From Vibrio breoganii (GTDB lineage Bacteria; Pseudomonadota; Gammaproteobacteria; Enterobacterales; Vibrionaceae): a DNA stretch of 64,000 bases. Shown here in pieces: positions 21,173 to 32,634 of the stretch (the stretch's first letter is position 1; every line of letters begins with the position of its first letter). The position numbers and the translations under genes were made by a program. The notes below the pieces were generated by a model that was given only the letters and a program-made list of their open reading frames with translations, ran no database searches and had not been told where the DNA came from. Location of the stretch: positions 1,798,001 through 1,862,000 of the forward strand of contig NZ_CP016177.1 in assembly GCF_001677275.1 (NCBI RefSeq). The letters are read 5' to 3'.

Positions 21173-21856
21173 ATGCGCGATACAGTCTTATTTGATATTA
21201 ACGAAACGGTTCTAAGCTTGGCGCCACTCAAACCTAAATTTGCAACCTACTTCGGCAGTGCAGATTACGCCGACACCTGGTTTTCTATGTTGCTGCATAG
21301 CTCAACGGTCGCCATCGCTACTAGGGTCAAATCCGATTTTGCGACTCTTGCAAAAATTGCCCTGCAAACATTAGCCTCAAAAAAACAAATATTGTTAAGT
21401 GAAGCCCAGCAAACCGAAATATTGTCGACATTTGCGAATCTTCCCGCTCATACAGATATAAAACCGGCACTAATTTGGCTTAGAGACAATGGTTATCGCA
21501 CCGTTGCCCTATCCAACTCGTCCTCTAAACTAATTACCACACAGATAGAGAATGCCGGACTGACTGACTACTTCGACCAAGTCATCTCCGTCGAGGAAAC
21601 AGAAAGCTTCAAGCCGTGTACGGATGTATATCATTATGCGGCGTCAAAGGTGGAGCGTTCGGTCGAAGACCTTAGATTAGTGGCAACCCATGATTGGGAT
21701 ACTCATGGGGCGATGACGGCAGGAATGCGCGCCGCTTACATTAACCGAAGCGGCGCCCTCTATCATCCGTTGTATAAAAAGGCTGAGGTTGTTGCTGACA
21801 ATATGCAGCAACTGGTGGAGCAGATAGTGAACATTGACAATAAGCTGAAGGCTTAA
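21173..21856 (+). CDS. HAD-superfamily hydrolase, haloacid dehalogenase type II-like
   Basis: A 227-residue HAD protein. Motif I is LFDINETVL (nucleophile D8), motif II ALSNSSSKL, motif III includes the Lys of ESFKPCTDV, and motif IV is THDWDTHGAMTAG. The late arrangement with WDxxGA resembles L-2-haloacid dehalogenases, but the usual FDxYGT of true dehalogenases reads FDINET here, so dehalogenation is not assured. It faces yeaC with 14 bp between the stop codons. Confidence 0.8.
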   Translation: MRDTVLFDINETVLSLAPLKPKFATYFGSADYADTWFSMLLHSSTVAIATRVKSDFATLAKIALQTLASKKQILLSEAQQTEILSTFANLPAHTDIKPALIWLRDNGYRTVALSNSSSKLITTQIENAGLTDYFDQVISVEETESFKPCTDVYHYAASKVERSVEDLRLVATHDWDTHGAMTAGMRAAYINRSGALYHPLYKKAEVVADNMQQLVEQIVNIDNKLKA

Positions 21857-21870
21857 CAAACCATCACTAG

Positions 21871-22161
21871 TTAATCGACTTTAACTTTAGTGATTGTTTC
21901 TTCATTGTTAAACTGACGCTTCAATTCACTCTTAGATTTAAAACTGATTTCTCCGCCTGCCGCCACCGTCATGTGCTGCGCCTCGGTATTATTCTTACTT
22001 TGGTACAGCATTACCGCCTGCTGACAGTAGGTTCTTTGCTCTTCACTAAGCGCAGTCCCTTCAGGCCAGCGGCCAGTTTCTACAGCAAAGCAAAGCCTTT
22101 GATATGCCTCTGGAGTAATGGCATCGACCATTTGCTCTAAATCCGGTTTAGTTTGACTCAT
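21871..22161 (-). CDS. yeaC: DUF1315 family protein YeaC
   Basis: A 96-residue cytoplasmic protein of unknown function. The N-terminal part, with MVDAITPEAYQRLCFAVETG followed by RWPEG and LSEEQRTYCQQAVMLY, is the DUF1315 signature. It lies 48 bp downstream of msrB on the same strand, the arrangement seen in enterobacteria, and is probably cotranscribed with it. Nothing in the sequence suggests a catalytic site. Confidence 0.85.
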   Translation of the reverse strand: MSQTKPDLEQMVDAITPEAYQRLCFAVETGRWPEGTALSEEQRTYCQQAVMLYQSKNNTEAQHMTVAAGGEISFKSKSELKRQFNNEETITKVKVD

Positions 22162-22209
22162 TGTCTCCCTCCTGCGTTGTTTTATGTCGTAACAAAGTTA
22201 CCACAATGA

Positions 22210-22614
22210 TTAACCTTGCTCATTATCCTTGTTAAACACTAAGGATATCGAGTTCACACAATAGCGCTCTCCGGTGCTAATAGGCCCATCAGGAAACACA
22301 TGTCCCAGATGGCTATCACACTTCGCACAGCGGATCTCTACGCGCTTCATGCCATGACTGTTGTCTTCCAGATAACGAATCGCATCATTAGATACCGGTG
22401 CATCAAAGCTTGGCCAACCACAACCCGAGTCGTATTTATTGTCTGATTTAAACAGCAAAGTCTTACAGCAAGTGCATGCGTAATCGCCGGTCGCTTTATT
22501 GTGTAATAGTTTTCCACTATAAGGCGCTTCAGTGCCCTGCTCTCGACACACACGATATTCTTCTTCTGATAATTCCTGACGCCATTCTTGGTCTAATTTT
22601 TTACTATCACTCAT
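22210..22614 (-). CDS. msrB: Peptide-methionine (R)-S-oxide reductase
   Basis: This enzyme repairs the R-epimer of methionine sulfoxide in proteins. The 134-residue single domain shows a zinc site C47/C50 and C96/C99, the CGWPSF motif at 65-70 and the catalytic Cys in RYCVNS (C119). It is divergent from gapA across 348 bp, as in E. coli, and is followed by yeaC. Confidence 0.95.
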   Translation of the reverse strand: MSDSKKLDQEWRQELSEEEYRVCREQGTEAPYSGKLLHNKATGDYACTCCKTLLFKSDNKYDSGCGWPSFDAPVSNDAIRYLEDNSHGMKRVEIRCAKCDSHLGHVFPDGPISTGERYCVNSISLVFNKDNEQG

Positions 22615-23958
<1,344 letters not shown>

Positions 23959-23980
23959 GCATTAGCTAAGAAATTTGCAT

Positions 23981-24009
23981 GAAGGCGGCTCTTGAGTCGC
24001 CTTTTTTTT
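23981..24009 (+). terminator. Terminator after gapA
   Basis: AAGGCGGCT and AGTCGCCTT form the stem (one mismatch region), followed by a run of eight T residues. Confidence 0.85.
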
Positions 24010-24088
24010 GTCAAAAATTTAGGGCAACAACTACAACTGCACATTCAATCGTGCATCACAATACGCCCTAATTTAGTGAGAACTCAAT

Positions 24089-24973
24089 ATGGATGTATAT
24101 CAACTACCCGCAATAGCGGTCCTCTCTGACAACGTCACTATCGCTGAGCAAGACGAGCTTAAGATTGTTCGCGTCATTCACGAAAAAGCGTCTGCTGCCA
24201 TCGCGCTTCACGGCGGTCATGTCATCTCTTACAAGCCACAAGGCCAGCAAGACCTTATCTGGATGAGTGAACAAGCCATTTACGATGGTAAAGCAGCATT
24301 GCGTGGTGGGATCCCTGTTTGCTGGCCATGGTTTGGCCGAATTGCAGCACCTGCACATGGGTTTGCTCGCACCTCACAATGGAAACTTATCGAGCACAGA
24401 GAAAATGAAACCGGCGTTATTGTGAGTCTAGGTCTCAGCACCTCTGAAGAGACGCTAGCAGTATGGCCACATCAATTTGAAGCTGTGCTGAACGTAGAGG
24501 TTGGTAACGAGCTAAAGGTTAGCCTTGTTATAACTAACACAGATGAAGCCGACTGGCGCTTCTCTGGCGCGCTTCACACGTACCTTAATATCTCTGATAT
24601 CCATAACGTTGAAACACGTGGCATGGGTCCTGAGTATATCGATAGCCTAAACGAAGCGAAACTGACTCAAGGCGGCGACGTACTCACCCTTACGGATACC
24701 ATCGACAGAGTTTACACTCAGCCAAAACCACTCATCACCTTGAGCGATCCTGGCTTTGAACGTGAGATTGTCATTGAAAACCAAGGTTCAAACTCAGCAG
24801 TAATTTGGAACCCTTGGGCCGAGGGAGCGCAAGCAATGAGTGACATGCAAGACGATGGTTACAAAACAATGCTGTGCATTGAAGCTAGTCAGCATGCCCC
24901 AAGTATCGAGTCAGGCACGGTTGTTAAGCCTGGTGAGAGCTACACGCTGTCGACTACTATCGGTTGTAAGTAA
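24089..24973 (+). CDS. yeaD: D-hexose-6-phosphate mutarotase (YeaD-like)
   Basis: An aldose-1-epimerase-fold enzyme thought to interconvert anomers of glucose-6-phosphate. The 294-residue protein shows LHGGHVISYKPQGQQDLIW (residues 39-57), GGIPVCWPWFG (73-83), HGFARTSQW, the HTYLN His motif and a late Glu in CIEASQHAP. It lies directly downstream of gapA, as yeaD does in E. coli, but behind a strong terminator, so it probably has its own promoter in 24010-24088. Confidence 0.88.
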   Translation: MDVYQLPAIAVLSDNVTIAEQDELKIVRVIHEKASAAIALHGGHVISYKPQGQQDLIWMSEQAIYDGKAALRGGIPVCWPWFGRIAAPAHGFARTSQWKLIEHRENETGVIVSLGLSTSEETLAVWPHQFEAVLNVEVGNELKVSLVITNTDEADWRFSGALHTYLNISDIHNVETRGMGPEYIDSLNEAKLTQGGDVLTLTDTIDRVYTQPKPLITLSDPGFEREIVIENQGSNSAVIWNPWAEGAQAMSDMQDDGYKTMLCIEASQHAPSIESGTVVKPGESYTLSTTIGCK

Positions 24974-25081
24974 ACGCCTGTGAGTGACTCTAGATTCATT
25001 GCTAGAGTCACTTCTTATAATCATTGTCTCTATCATCGATAGCGACTACTATCTGCATACCATTTTTTGAATCCAGTTATT

Positions 25082-25894
25082 ATGATCTACGCCTGTCCTC
25101 TTTGTTCACAACCTTTAGCCCTAGAATCTCGAACGTTTAAATGCCCTAACAATCATATGTTCGATAAGGCCAAGGAAGGCTACGTAAATCTGATGCCCGC
25201 TCATCACAAGCATTCAAAGAACCCAGGTGACAGTAAAGAGATGATGCAAGCCCGCAGAATCTTTCTAGAATCCGGTCACTATCAAAACCTGCAGCAGCAA
25301 CTAGCCTCGACGGTCAATAAGTGCGTAGAAGGCATCAAAGCTCCAACGGTATTGGATATCGGCTGCGGTGAGGGCTACTACACCAATGAAATTGCCCTAA
25401 CGCTTACCGATGATGCCGAAGTCTATGGTTTGGATATCTCCAAAGTGGCCGTTCGCTACGCATCAAAGCGTTACGCGAATTGCCATTTCAGTGTTGCATC
25501 AAGCTATAAACTGCCCTTTAGCGATAACAGCCTAGACGTCATTGTTAAGGTCTATGCACCTAGTAAACAAGAAGAACTGCTGCGCTGCCTAAAGCCTAAT
25601 GGTCTATTAATTACAGTGACCCCTGGCGCAAGACATCTATATCAGCTTCGCGAACGTATATATCAAGAAGTCCGTTTGCACGAAGAAGAAGCCGATGAAT
25701 TTGCAGGGCTAGAGTTAGTGGAACAAACTAAACTCAATTATCAGATGCAACTAGAAAAAGGCTTAGCGTTTGAGCTTCTGCAAATGACGCCCTTTGCTTG
25801 GAAAGCGTCTACGGAATTGCAAGCAGAGCTTAAAGACTTTGACACCTTTGAGTGTGAAGCGGACTTTAATATTCAGGTTTACAGGGTGAGTTAA
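25082..25894 (+). CDS. rlmA: 23S rRNA (guanine745-N1)-methyltransferase
   Basis: This enzyme methylates G745 (or G748 in the RlmA-II type) in helix 35 of 23S rRNA. An N-terminal zinc finger has ligands C5, C8, C21 and H25, the same positions as in E. coli RlmA. A Rossmann methyltransferase domain follows with DIGCGEGYYTNE. The start is taken at the ATG at 25082, because it puts the zinc ligands in family register; a TTG 5 codons earlier is in frame. 270 residues. It is followed after 23 bp by the ChaN-like gene. Confidence 0.92.
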   Translation: MIYACPLCSQPLALESRTFKCPNNHMFDKAKEGYVNLMPAHHKHSKNPGDSKEMMQARRIFLESGHYQNLQQQLASTVNKCVEGIKAPTVLDIGCGEGYYTNEIALTLTDDAEVYGLDISKVAVRYASKRYANCHFSVASSYKLPFSDNSLDVIVKVYAPSKQEELLRCLKPNGLLITVTPGARHLYQLRERIYQEVRLHEEEADEFAGLELVEQTKLNYQMQLEKGLAFELLQMTPFAWKASTELQAELKDFDTFECEADFNIQVYRVS

Positions 25895-25917
25895 CCCAAA
25901 CAGGCAGGAGAGCCGAT

Positions 25918-26865
25918 ATGTATGCACATAGAAACACCTTAGTTTTGCTCTCCTGTTTTCTTTGTTCCCAAGTCCTTGCTAAAGAGCAGCACTCTGCTGT
26001 CACTACATTTTTTGACTATCAGCTTTATCAAAAGCCGTCCAAGTCAATAACTCTATCCTCGCTTCCCTCGCAGGTCTTAAACGCAGATGTTGTCCTCGTT
26101 GGTGAGTGGCACTCTCATTCTGCCGTACATCGCTTTCAGTCAGATCTCTACCGATTGTTACTTGATAAGAACGAATACGTGGCTCTCTCTATGGAGCAAT
26201 TCAGCCGACCTGCGCAATCAACTCTAGATCAGTATTTGAATGATGAAATTGGCGAATTAGCGCTGATTGCTCATGGAAATGCATGGCCTAATTACACCAG
26301 TGACTATCGCGCTCTTGTTGAGCAAGCCAAAGCGGCGAACATGCCTGTGATTGCGGCAAATGCCCCACGAGATATTGTGCGTTGTATCGGGAAAGTTGGT
26401 CCTGATTATCTTAAACAGCTAGACAGTAAAGAGCGCAAGTTTGTGGCGGCGCAACTGGATACTTCTGATAGGCCCTACAAGGCAAATTTCACCGAGATGA
26501 TGGAAGGGATGGATAAAGATGTCGTAGACAAGATGTACGCGGCTCAGGTTTCATGGGACGAGACTATGGCGGAGAGTATTGCTATGCACATTAAAGACAA
26601 CCCTGAACATCAGGTGATGCATACGGCTGGAAAGTTTCATGTTGAGAATGGGATGGGCATTGCCTACTCACTCAACAAGCGAATACCGGATCTCAAAATT
26701 GCGCTGATTACACCGGTGACAGAGGTTTCCGATATATCAAAACAAAGCCCCTTCCCTGAGTACCAATTATTAGTTTTACCTTTACCCGAACAGGTTGTTA
26801 GCGGAGCTCTTAATCATGGCATGTCAACACATCCGCATTCGGATGCGAAGACAGATTGTGAGTAG
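25918..26865 (+). CDS. ChaN-like heme/iron-regulated (lipo)protein
   Basis: A 315-residue exported protein of the ChaN family (haem-binding uptake, Tiki-like fold). A signal peptide covers residues 1-21 (VLLSCFLCSQVLA). The family motif LVGEWHSHSAVHRFQ is at about 61-75, EQFSRPAQSTLD near 93-104, and a late HTAGKFHVENGMG supplies another His pair. A Cys in LSCFLC could make it a lipoprotein, but no clear lipobox is seen. It overlaps or abuts the ycgN stop (convergent, no gap). The role in iron or haem handling is inferred from the family. Confidence 0.8.
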   Translation: MYAHRNTLVLLSCFLCSQVLAKEQHSAVTTFFDYQLYQKPSKSITLSSLPSQVLNADVVLVGEWHSHSAVHRFQSDLYRLLLDKNEYVALSMEQFSRPAQSTLDQYLNDEIGELALIAHGNAWPNYTSDYRALVEQAKAANMPVIAANAPRDIVRCIGKVGPDYLKQLDSKERKFVAAQLDTSDRPYKANFTEMMEGMDKDVVDKMYAAQVSWDETMAESIAMHIKDNPEHQVMHTAGKFHVENGMGIAYSLNKRIPDLKIALITPVTEVSDISKQSPFPEYQLLVLPLPEQVVSGALNHGMSTHPHSDAKTDCE

Positions 26866-27306
26866 TTACTTTCTGTTTGGGTGATTTTGGATGTGGTCTT
26901 CCCAATCCACAACATCAATCTCATACACTACTTTGTTGCGAACGCTTTCGCCTGCAGCGTGCATGGCTGATTTTGAACCTGTGATCAACGGGTGCCATTC
27001 AGGCAGATCTTTATTTTCTGACAATAAGCGGTAAGCACAGGTTTCTGGCAACCAATGAAACTCATGAATCTTGTCGCGTGTGAGCTTTAAGCATTCTTCA
27101 CCAGACTCAAAACGATTGGCATAATCTTTACAGCTACAGGTTTTGCTGTTTAACCAGCTACAGGCCACATTAGTGTAGTAAACCTCATCACTGTCTTCGT
27201 CCATAAGTTTGTGTAGGCAACATTTACCACAGCCATCACATAGAGCTTCCCACTCTTGTTCGCTCATCTGTTCTAGTGTTTTTGTTTGCCAAAATGGAGA
27301 AGTCAT
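26866..27306 (-). CDS. ycgN: YcgN family cysteine-cluster protein (UPF0260)
   Basis: A 146-residue protein with the [12 protein letters not shown] cluster and a second set of cysteines ([30 protein letters not shown]), the metal-binding CxxCxxCC pattern. Metal type and function are not established. The frame opens 6 codons earlier (27324); the ATG at 27306 gives the usual [11 protein letters not shown] start. It is divergent from a second, shorter member of the same superfamily at 27485. Confidence 0.85.
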   Translation of the reverse strand: MTSPFWQTKTLEQMSEQEWEALCDGCGKCCLHKLMDEDSDEVYYTNVACSWLNSKTCSCKDYANRFESGEECLKLTRDKIHEFHWLPETCAYRLLSENKDLPEWHPLITGSKSAMHAAGESVRNKVVYEIDVVDWEDHIQNHPNRK

Positions 27307-27484
27307 CTTAAATCTTACCGTCATAAACTTGGAGGCGTTTTATACCTATTCATCGCTTAAAATACAAGCAAAAGCGATAATCAAGCACTTACATGAATAC
27401 TTTTCATCCGAGTACAGAAACTTCTTTCAATCTTAGTAAAACTGTTGATAATCCCCCTTCACTTTTCTTGTAAGGCTCAACTGT

Positions 27485-27736
27485 ATGGAATGTCGTCTTT
27501 ATTGTGGTGCCTGTTGTATAGCGCCAAGTATCTCTAGCAGCTTTCCACTGCATCCTAACGGCAAGAACGCCGGTGAGCGCTGTAAACAACTGACCGAAGA
27601 TAACTTGTGTAAGCTTTTTGGCAAGAAAGAACGCCCAGACGTATGCCATGGCTTTAAAGCGGCAGAATGGGTGTGCGGTGATACCCGTGAACAAGCGCTT
27701 TTCATTCTCAATGATCTAGAAAACTGTACCGCGTAA
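27485..27736 (+). CDS. YkgJ family cysteine-cluster protein
   Basis: A compact 83-residue member of the CxxCxxCC superfamily: CRLYCGACCIAPSI at residues 3-16, then CKQL, NLCKLF, PDVCHGF and WVCGDT, eight or more cysteines likely to hold a metal or an iron-sulfur centre. AAGG lies 6 nt upstream of the ATG. It is divergent from ycgN across 178 bp. Function is unknown. Confidence 0.82.
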   Translation: MECRLYCGACCIAPSISSSFPLHPNGKNAGERCKQLTEDNLCKLFGKKERPDVCHGFKAAEWVCGDTREQALFILNDLENCTA

Positions 27737-27842
27737 AGTGGCTCTTGTCAGAATTCTTCGTTTTGTACCCTTATAAAATTTTCCACACTTAGAAAAACCG
27801 ACTACCTTTATTAAGAATCAAACACTTATAGAAGGGATTCTT

Positions 27843-28526
27843 ATGAATAAGTACTTAGCCGAACTGATTGGAACTTTTTGGTTGGTATTGGGGGGGTGTG
27901 GTAGTGCTGTTTTAGCGGCTGGCATTCCCGATCTTGGTATTGCCTTTGCGGGCGTTTCGTTAGCCTTTGGTCTTACCGTTGTCACTATGGCCTATGCTAT
28001 TGGGCATATCTCAGGTTGTCACCTAAACCCTGCGGTGACTATTGGTCTTTGGGCCGGTGGCCGCCATGAAGCTAAGGAAGTCGTCCCCTATATCATTGCA
28101 CAAGTTATTGGCGGCATTATCGCCGGTGGTGTGTTGTATGTGATTGCGACGGGTAAAGCAGGTGCCGATATTGGCGGGTTTGCTACTAATGGCTACGGCG
28201 ATTACTCTCCTATGGGCTATGGACTGACCGCGGCACTAGTGACTGAGATTGTTCTCACTGCCGTGTTCCTATTCGTTATTATGGGCGCGACCGATGGTAG
28301 AGCTCCAGCGGGCTTTGCACCTCTTGCTATAGGCCTATGTCTCACACTGATTCACTTGATCAGTATCCCTGTCACCAATACTTCAGTAAACCCTGCGCGA
28401 AGCACCGGGGTGGCCGTATTTGTTGGGGACGCGGCAATCAGTCAGTTATGGCTATTCTGGGTAGCACCCATTATTGGCGGTATTATCGGCGCTATCATCT
28501 ACAAAGCAGTTGCTGGCAAAGAGTAG
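27843..28526 (+). CDS. aqpZ: Aquaporin Z
   Basis: A water-selective channel of the inner membrane. The 227-residue protein has six membrane helices and both half-helix motifs: HLNPAVTIG near residue 60 and SVNPARSTG near 183, the second followed by the constriction Arg. The start [21 protein letters not shown] is typical of AqpZ. GAAGGG precedes the ATG. It is transcribed alone, with a shared terminator towards recR. Confidence 0.93.
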   Translation: MNKYLAELIGTFWLVLGGCGSAVLAAGIPDLGIAFAGVSLAFGLTVVTMAYAIGHISGCHLNPAVTIGLWAGGRHEAKEVVPYIIAQVIGGIIAGGVLYVIATGKAGADIGGFATNGYGDYSPMGYGLTAALVTEIVLTAVFLFVIMGATDGRAPAGFAPLAIGLCLTLIHLISIPVTNTSVNPARSTGVAVFVGDAAISQLWLFWVAPIIGGIIGAIIYKAVAGKE

Positions 28527-28560
28527 TAATACAAACACACTAATGTAAGAAAGCATAAAA

Positions 28561-28594
28561 AAGGCCGCTTAGTCTACACTAAGCGGCCTTTTAA
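28561..28594. terminator. Bidirectional terminator, aqpZ / recR
   Basis: AAGGCCGCTTAGT (28561-28573) pairs with ACTAAGCGGCCTT (28578-28590): 13 perfect base pairs with a 4-nt loop, A-rich on the left and T-rich on the right. Confidence 0.9.
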
Positions 28595-28604
28595 CATCTT
28601 GCTA

Positions 28605-29204
28605 TTAAAGCTTGTGTCGCCCAAGGAGGGAGTGAGACAAGGTGGTGCCATCCACTAGGTCCAGTTCGCCACCGACAGGTACGCCATGAGCAATCCTAGA
28701 GGCATTAACTTGGTGAATATGGCATAGCTCAGCAATATATTGAGCTGTGGCCTCACCTTCAACCGTTGGGTTAGTCGCCAATATCACTTCGGTGACTTCG
28801 CCTTCTTGAAGCTTAAAGTCGAGCTTATCAAGCCCAATATCACTGGGACCAATTCCATCAAGGGGAGAAAGATGCCCCATCAACACGAAATAGAGTCCAG
28901 AATACTGACCAGTTGCCTCTACGGCTGCAATGTCAGCTGGGCTTTCAACCACACATATTTGGCCTGTTTGCTGCCGTTTGGGGTTGCTACAGATATGACA
29001 AACATCGTTTTCCGTGAAGGTTCGACATTCGCCACAGTGACCCACTTCAGTCATTGCCTGACTCAGGGCGTCTGCTAGCTTAACGCCACCACTTCTATCT
29101 CGCTGCAATAAATGAAAGGCCATACGTTGCGCCGACTTGGGACCCACCCCAGGTAGACAACGTAAGGCCTCCATCAACTGCTCCAGCATGTTACTGGTAC
29201 GCAT
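28605..29204 (-). CDS. recR: Recombination mediator RecR
   Basis: It works with RecF and RecO to load RecA on gapped DNA. 199 residues: N-terminal helix-hairpin-helix ([20 protein letters not shown]), a C4 zinc finger with C57, C60, C69 and C72, and a Toprim domain starting [14 protein letters not shown]. It is 16 bp downstream of ybaB in the classic dnaX-ybaB-recR operon. Confidence 0.96.
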   Translation of the reverse strand: MRTSNMLEQLMEALRCLPGVGPKSAQRMAFHLLQRDRSGGVKLADALSQAMTEVGHCGECRTFTENDVCHICSNPKRQQTGQICVVESPADIAAVEATGQYSGLYFVLMGHLSPLDGIGPSDIGLDKLDFKLQEGEVTEVILATNPTVEGEATAQYIAELCHIHQVNASRIAHGVPVGGELDLVDGTTLSHSLLGRHKL

Positions 29205-29220
29205 TGATTAGTTCTGTTTC

Positions 29221-29550
29221 TTAGAACGGCATTTTCATGCCTGGTGGTAGTTGCATACCGCCAGTCACAGAAGCCATTTTTTCTTTTTGAGTCTCTTCAA
29301 CACGACGAGCTGCATCGTTAAATGCTGCTGCAATCAGGTCTTCAAGCATCTCTTTGTCGTCTTCCATCAAACTCTCATCGATGTCAACGCGACGCACATT
29401 GTGGCTACCAGTGATAGTCACTTTAACTAGGCCTGCACCAGACTCGCCAGTTACTTCCATTTGTGCGATCTCTTCTTGAAGCTTCGCCATACGATCTTGC
29501 ATTTGCTGGGCTTGCTTCATTAGGTTGCCCATACCGCCTTTTCCAAACAT
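29221..29550 (-). CDS. ybaB: Nucleoid-associated protein YbaB/EbfC
   Basis: A small dimeric DNA-binding protein. The 109 residues start [18 protein letters not shown], have a coiled Gln/Met-rich helix at about 8-35 and end [11 protein letters not shown], all characteristic. The frame extends 23 codons upstream into the dnaX intergenic sequence, but the internal ATG at 29550 is the family start and has a GAGAG element before it. Confidence 0.93.
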   Translation of the reverse strand: MFGKGGMGNLMKQAQQMQDRMAKLQEEIAQMEVTGESGAGLVKVTITGSHNVRRVDIDESLMEDDKEMLEDLIAAAFNDAARRVEETQKEKMASVTGGMQLPPGMKMPF

Positions 29551-29621
29551 TCTGAATCTCTCTTTGATATCGGTATTGATAATTACTAGTGAAATGGGGA
29601 TTACTCTAACCCATTTCAACC

Positions 29622-31781
29622 CTATATTGGACGAACACTCTCTCTATCCAGTTCCGCTGAAAAACGGGCCTCAATAAACTTTATATGCTCGTCGCTCTCT
29701 AAACTGTTAAACGCCTGCTCAAGCTTTTGTTGATACAGGGTTTCTCGTAGCTCTAACGGTGTTTGACCTTGCTCATCGACTTGTACCGTTATCTCTCGAT
29801 GTTGCCCTGTCACGTCAGCAAGCGCCTGCATCAACTCACTGCGAGATTTGTCTCCATCGAGATGTTGTTGACTCGGTCTTAAATGCAAGACAATCCCACC
29901 CTCGCTTTCCTCAAAGTGCGAATTCAAGGCTAATTGTTCCACTAGCTTAGCGGTATTCAGCTTAGCTATCAAAGCGCTCCAGCTGTCTTGTGCGACAGAT
30001 TCATCCACCAGTTTGGACACCATTTCGGGTGTCTTCTCATGTTCCAAAGCCTTTTTCAACAATGCCGGTGTTAGGCCTGGCTTTATTTCTTTGGGTTGAG
30101 AAGACTCTGACGCCTGCCATTGATATGGTTGACCACTGGTATCGACTTTTTCCTGCAGCACGGACTGTGAAGGTGTCTTTGGCGGGTGCTTTTGAGTCAC
30201 TCGCTGAAGTACGCTTTCTTTCTTGCCTGTCTGTACTGCCTCACCCTTTTTTGAGCGGTCGCCTTGTACTGATGTTTTGCTTTGACGCTTAGAACGAAGT
30301 TGATGACGAAGGCCCACTAGCGGGCTCTGAACCGAAGTTTGTGGCTCATTCATTGTGTCATGACCAACAGGCTCTGCTGGCTGAACTAGGTTTGAGGCAT
30401 CTTGGTCCTGCTGAGCCGCTGGCTCATATCCTGAGTGCACAGGAGGTACATCAGTCCTAGGCGGTTGCTGTGTTGAAATAGGCGGTTGTTGTGCAGAATA
30501 AGGGGCTTGTTGCAGCGGTTCTACAGGGCGAGGCTCAGATGAAACCGGTTTAGCACCCCCCTGCTCTAACACCTTTTTCGCTTGTTGAACCGGCGATGGC
30601 CTTTCCGCTACCGGCGCTGTATCCACAACAGGTAAGGACTGTGTTGCTTCACTGCTGATATTGCTCTGCGTAGAGATAGTGTTCGCTGCTGGCTTGTCAG
30701 CAGGGCTAAACGCTAACATACGCAACAAGGTCATCTCGGCCCCTGCTCGCTCTGTTGGCGCCATAGAAAGCTCATCACGCCCTTTTAGAGCAATTTGGTA
30801 GTAAAGCTGTACCTCTTGCGGAGAGATTTGCTCAGCAAGGTGTTGAACTCGTTCAGCGTCCATATGACCCGCATCTAAGGTGGCAGGAAGCGCTTGATAC
30901 ATGGCGATGCGATGCAATTGCATCGACAGCTCTTGCAACAAGCCATCCCAATCAACGCCATTGCTGGCAAGTTGATTTAGTGCCTCTAGGCTTTTCGATG
31001 CCTGCTTATGAACAATGGCATCAATCAGATATAGCGCTTGTTCGCTATCTAGAGTGCCAAGCATTCGCGACACTTGCTCTGTCACTACATTGCCGTTACC
31101 TAAAGCAATAGCCTGATCAGCTAGGCTCAAGGCGTCACGCATACTGCCATCAGCAGCATGGGCAAGCATACCTAGGGCACGGTCTTCTCTGGCAATACTT
31201 TCTTGCTCTAGAACGTGCTCTAGTTGCTGATGAATATCATCAACAGTAATAGGCTTAAGATGGAATTGAAGGCATCGAGACAGAATCGTCACTGGCAATT
31301 TTTGTGGATCCGTTGTCGCCAACAAAAACTTCACATACTCAGGTGGCTCTTCTAGGGTTTTCAGTAGTGCGTTAAAACTATGCTTTGACAGCATATGCAC
31401 TTCATCTATCAGGTAAACCTTAAAGCGACCTCTAGCTGGCTTGTATTGAACGTTGTCCAATAAATCGCGAGTATCTTCAACCTTAGTTCTGGAGGCAGCA
31501 TCGATTTCTAGCAGGTCAACGAATCGACCTTGATCTATCTCCACACAGCTTTGGCACGTGCCACAGGGTGTTGAAGTGATGCCAGTTTCACAGTTCAAGC
31601 CCTTGGCTAGTAGGCGACCAATCGTCGTTTTACCTACACCGCGAGTACCACTGAACAGGTAGGCGTGATGCAAACGGTTTTGATCCAATGCATTTTCCAA
31701 CGCGGTCAAGACGTGCTCTTGCCCTACGACTTCTTTAAATCGCTTTGGACGCCATTTACGTGCTAACGCTAAATAACTCAT
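29622..31781 (-). CDS. dnaX: DNA polymerase III subunits tau and gamma
   Basis: The clamp-loader ATPase that organises the replisome. The 719-residue tau has the P-loop [10 protein letters not shown] near 44-53, a zinc module (CETG, CGTC, C), Walker B LIDEVHML and the sensor region [16 protein letters not shown] Gln/Pro-rich linker follows, then the C-terminal polymerase/DnaB-binding part. Codons 510-512 (TCA AAA AAG) contain the A AAA AAG slippage heptamer; a -1 shift reads one Gly codon and then TGA, giving a 513-residue gamma form as in E. coli. It heads the operon with ybaB and recR. Confidence 0.96.
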   Translation of the reverse strand: MSYLALARKWRPKRFKEVVGQEHVLTALENALDQNRLHHAYLFSGTRGVGKTTIGRLLAKGLNCETGITSTPCGTCQSCVEIDQGRFVDLLEIDAASRTKVEDTRDLLDNVQYKPARGRFKVYLIDEVHMLSKHSFNALLKTLEEPPEYVKFLLATTDPQKLPVTILSRCLQFHLKPITVDDIHQQLEHVLEQESIAREDRALGMLAHAADGSMRDALSLADQAIALGNGNVVTEQVSRMLGTLDSEQALYLIDAIVHKQASKSLEALNQLASNGVDWDGLLQELSMQLHRIAMYQALPATLDAGHMDAERVQHLAEQISPQEVQLYYQIALKGRDELSMAPTERAGAEMTLLRMLAFSPADKPAANTISTQSNISSEATQSLPVVDTAPVAERPSPVQQAKKVLEQGGAKPVSSEPRPVEPLQQAPYSAQQPPISTQQPPRTDVPPVHSGYEPAAQQDQDASNLVQPAEPVGHDTMNEPQTSVQSPLVGLRHQLRSKRQSKTSVQGDRSKKGEAVQTGKKESVLQRVTQKHPPKTPSQSVLQEKVDTSGQPYQWQASESSQPKEIKPGLTPALLKKALEHEKTPEMVSKLVDESVAQDSWSALIAKLNTAKLVEQLALNSHFEESEGGIVLHLRPSQQHLDGDKSRSELMQALADVTGQHREITVQVDEQGQTPLELRETLYQQKLEQAFNSLESDEHIKFIEARFSAELDRESVRPI
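30241..30254 (-). promoter_or_regulatory. Programmed -1 frameshift site in dnaX
   Basis: The minus-strand heptamer A AAA AAG (30252 to 30246) is in the correct zero-frame phase (TCA AAA AAG). In the -1 frame the next codons are GGG TGA, with the stop at 30243-30241. An AAGG element lies about 10 nt upstream, similar to the stimulatory Shine-Dalgarno-like sequence in E. coli. A downstream stimulatory hairpin is not clear. Confidence 0.8.
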
Positions 31782-31806
31782 TAATTATCCTGATAGATGA
31801 GAAGGA

Positions 31807-32352
31807 TTAGTGGCCATCAAACTCGCATAGGCTAAACACTTCGATGCCCATTTTTTCAATGCGCTTATCACCACCAATCTCTGGCAGGTTGATAACAAAG
31901 GCTGCGTGTTCAACGATGCCACCAAGTTGGCGAATCAGCTTGGTTGTTGCTTCGATTGTGCCACCGGTAGCAAGCAGATCATCAACCACAAGTACCTTGT
32001 CACCTTCGGTGATCGCATCGGTGTGGATCTCCAGTACATCGGTACCGTACTCTAACTCATAAGATTGAGAGATAGTGTTACGAGGTAGCTTGCCTGGTTT
32101 GCGCACTGGAACAAAGCCAACACCCAATTCAAGCGCTAGAGGTGCACCAAACAAAAACCCACGTGCTTCAGTGCCCACCACTTTAGTAAAGCCCATGCCT
32201 TGGTAGCGTTCGATAAGCATCTCAATCGTGGCTTGATACACTTTTGCATCTTCCATCAAACTGGTCACGTCACGAAATAAAATACCTGGTTTCGGGTAGT
32301 CTGGAATGCTTTTGATGCTGGCTTTGATCAGGACTTGCTTTTCAATATTCAT
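31807..32352 (-). CDS. apt: Adenine phosphoribosyltransferase
   Basis: Purine salvage: adenine plus PRPP gives AMP. The 181-residue protein has [14 protein letters not shown] at the N-terminus, [12 protein letters not shown] (adenine binding) and the PRPP loop [13 protein letters not shown] at about 121-133. It sits 25 bp upstream of dnaX on the same strand, the gene order known in many gammaproteobacteria. Confidence 0.95.
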   Translation of the reverse strand: MNIEKQVLIKASIKSIPDYPKPGILFRDVTSLMEDAKVYQATIEMLIERYQGMGFTKVVGTEARGFLFGAPLALELGVGFVPVRKPGKLPRNTISQSYELEYGTDVLEIHTDAITEGDKVLVVDDLLATGGTIEATTKLIRQLGGIVEHAAFVINLPEIGGDKRIEKMGIEVFSLCEFDGH

Positions 32353-32634
32353 AGTTAATTCTTACAGTTTAATTCAGACCCTAACCATTGTCGTTCATCC
32401 CCTGACTTGGCATTGCTAAAACGCTGAGTAAGAGCACTCAGGATAGCTTAAATCATGGTGATGAACTGACGCCAATTTGCGTATGGGTTGAGTGCGATTG
32501 ATATCTCTCTAACCAAAGTATAACCAGAGTCTCTGACCATAGTGATTAGATTGATATAAGTGGACGATATGGTAGTGATTTTATCAATTTTGAGCAAGCC
32601 ACACTTTGGTATGCCTCAAGTTTTCGTTCTTGAG

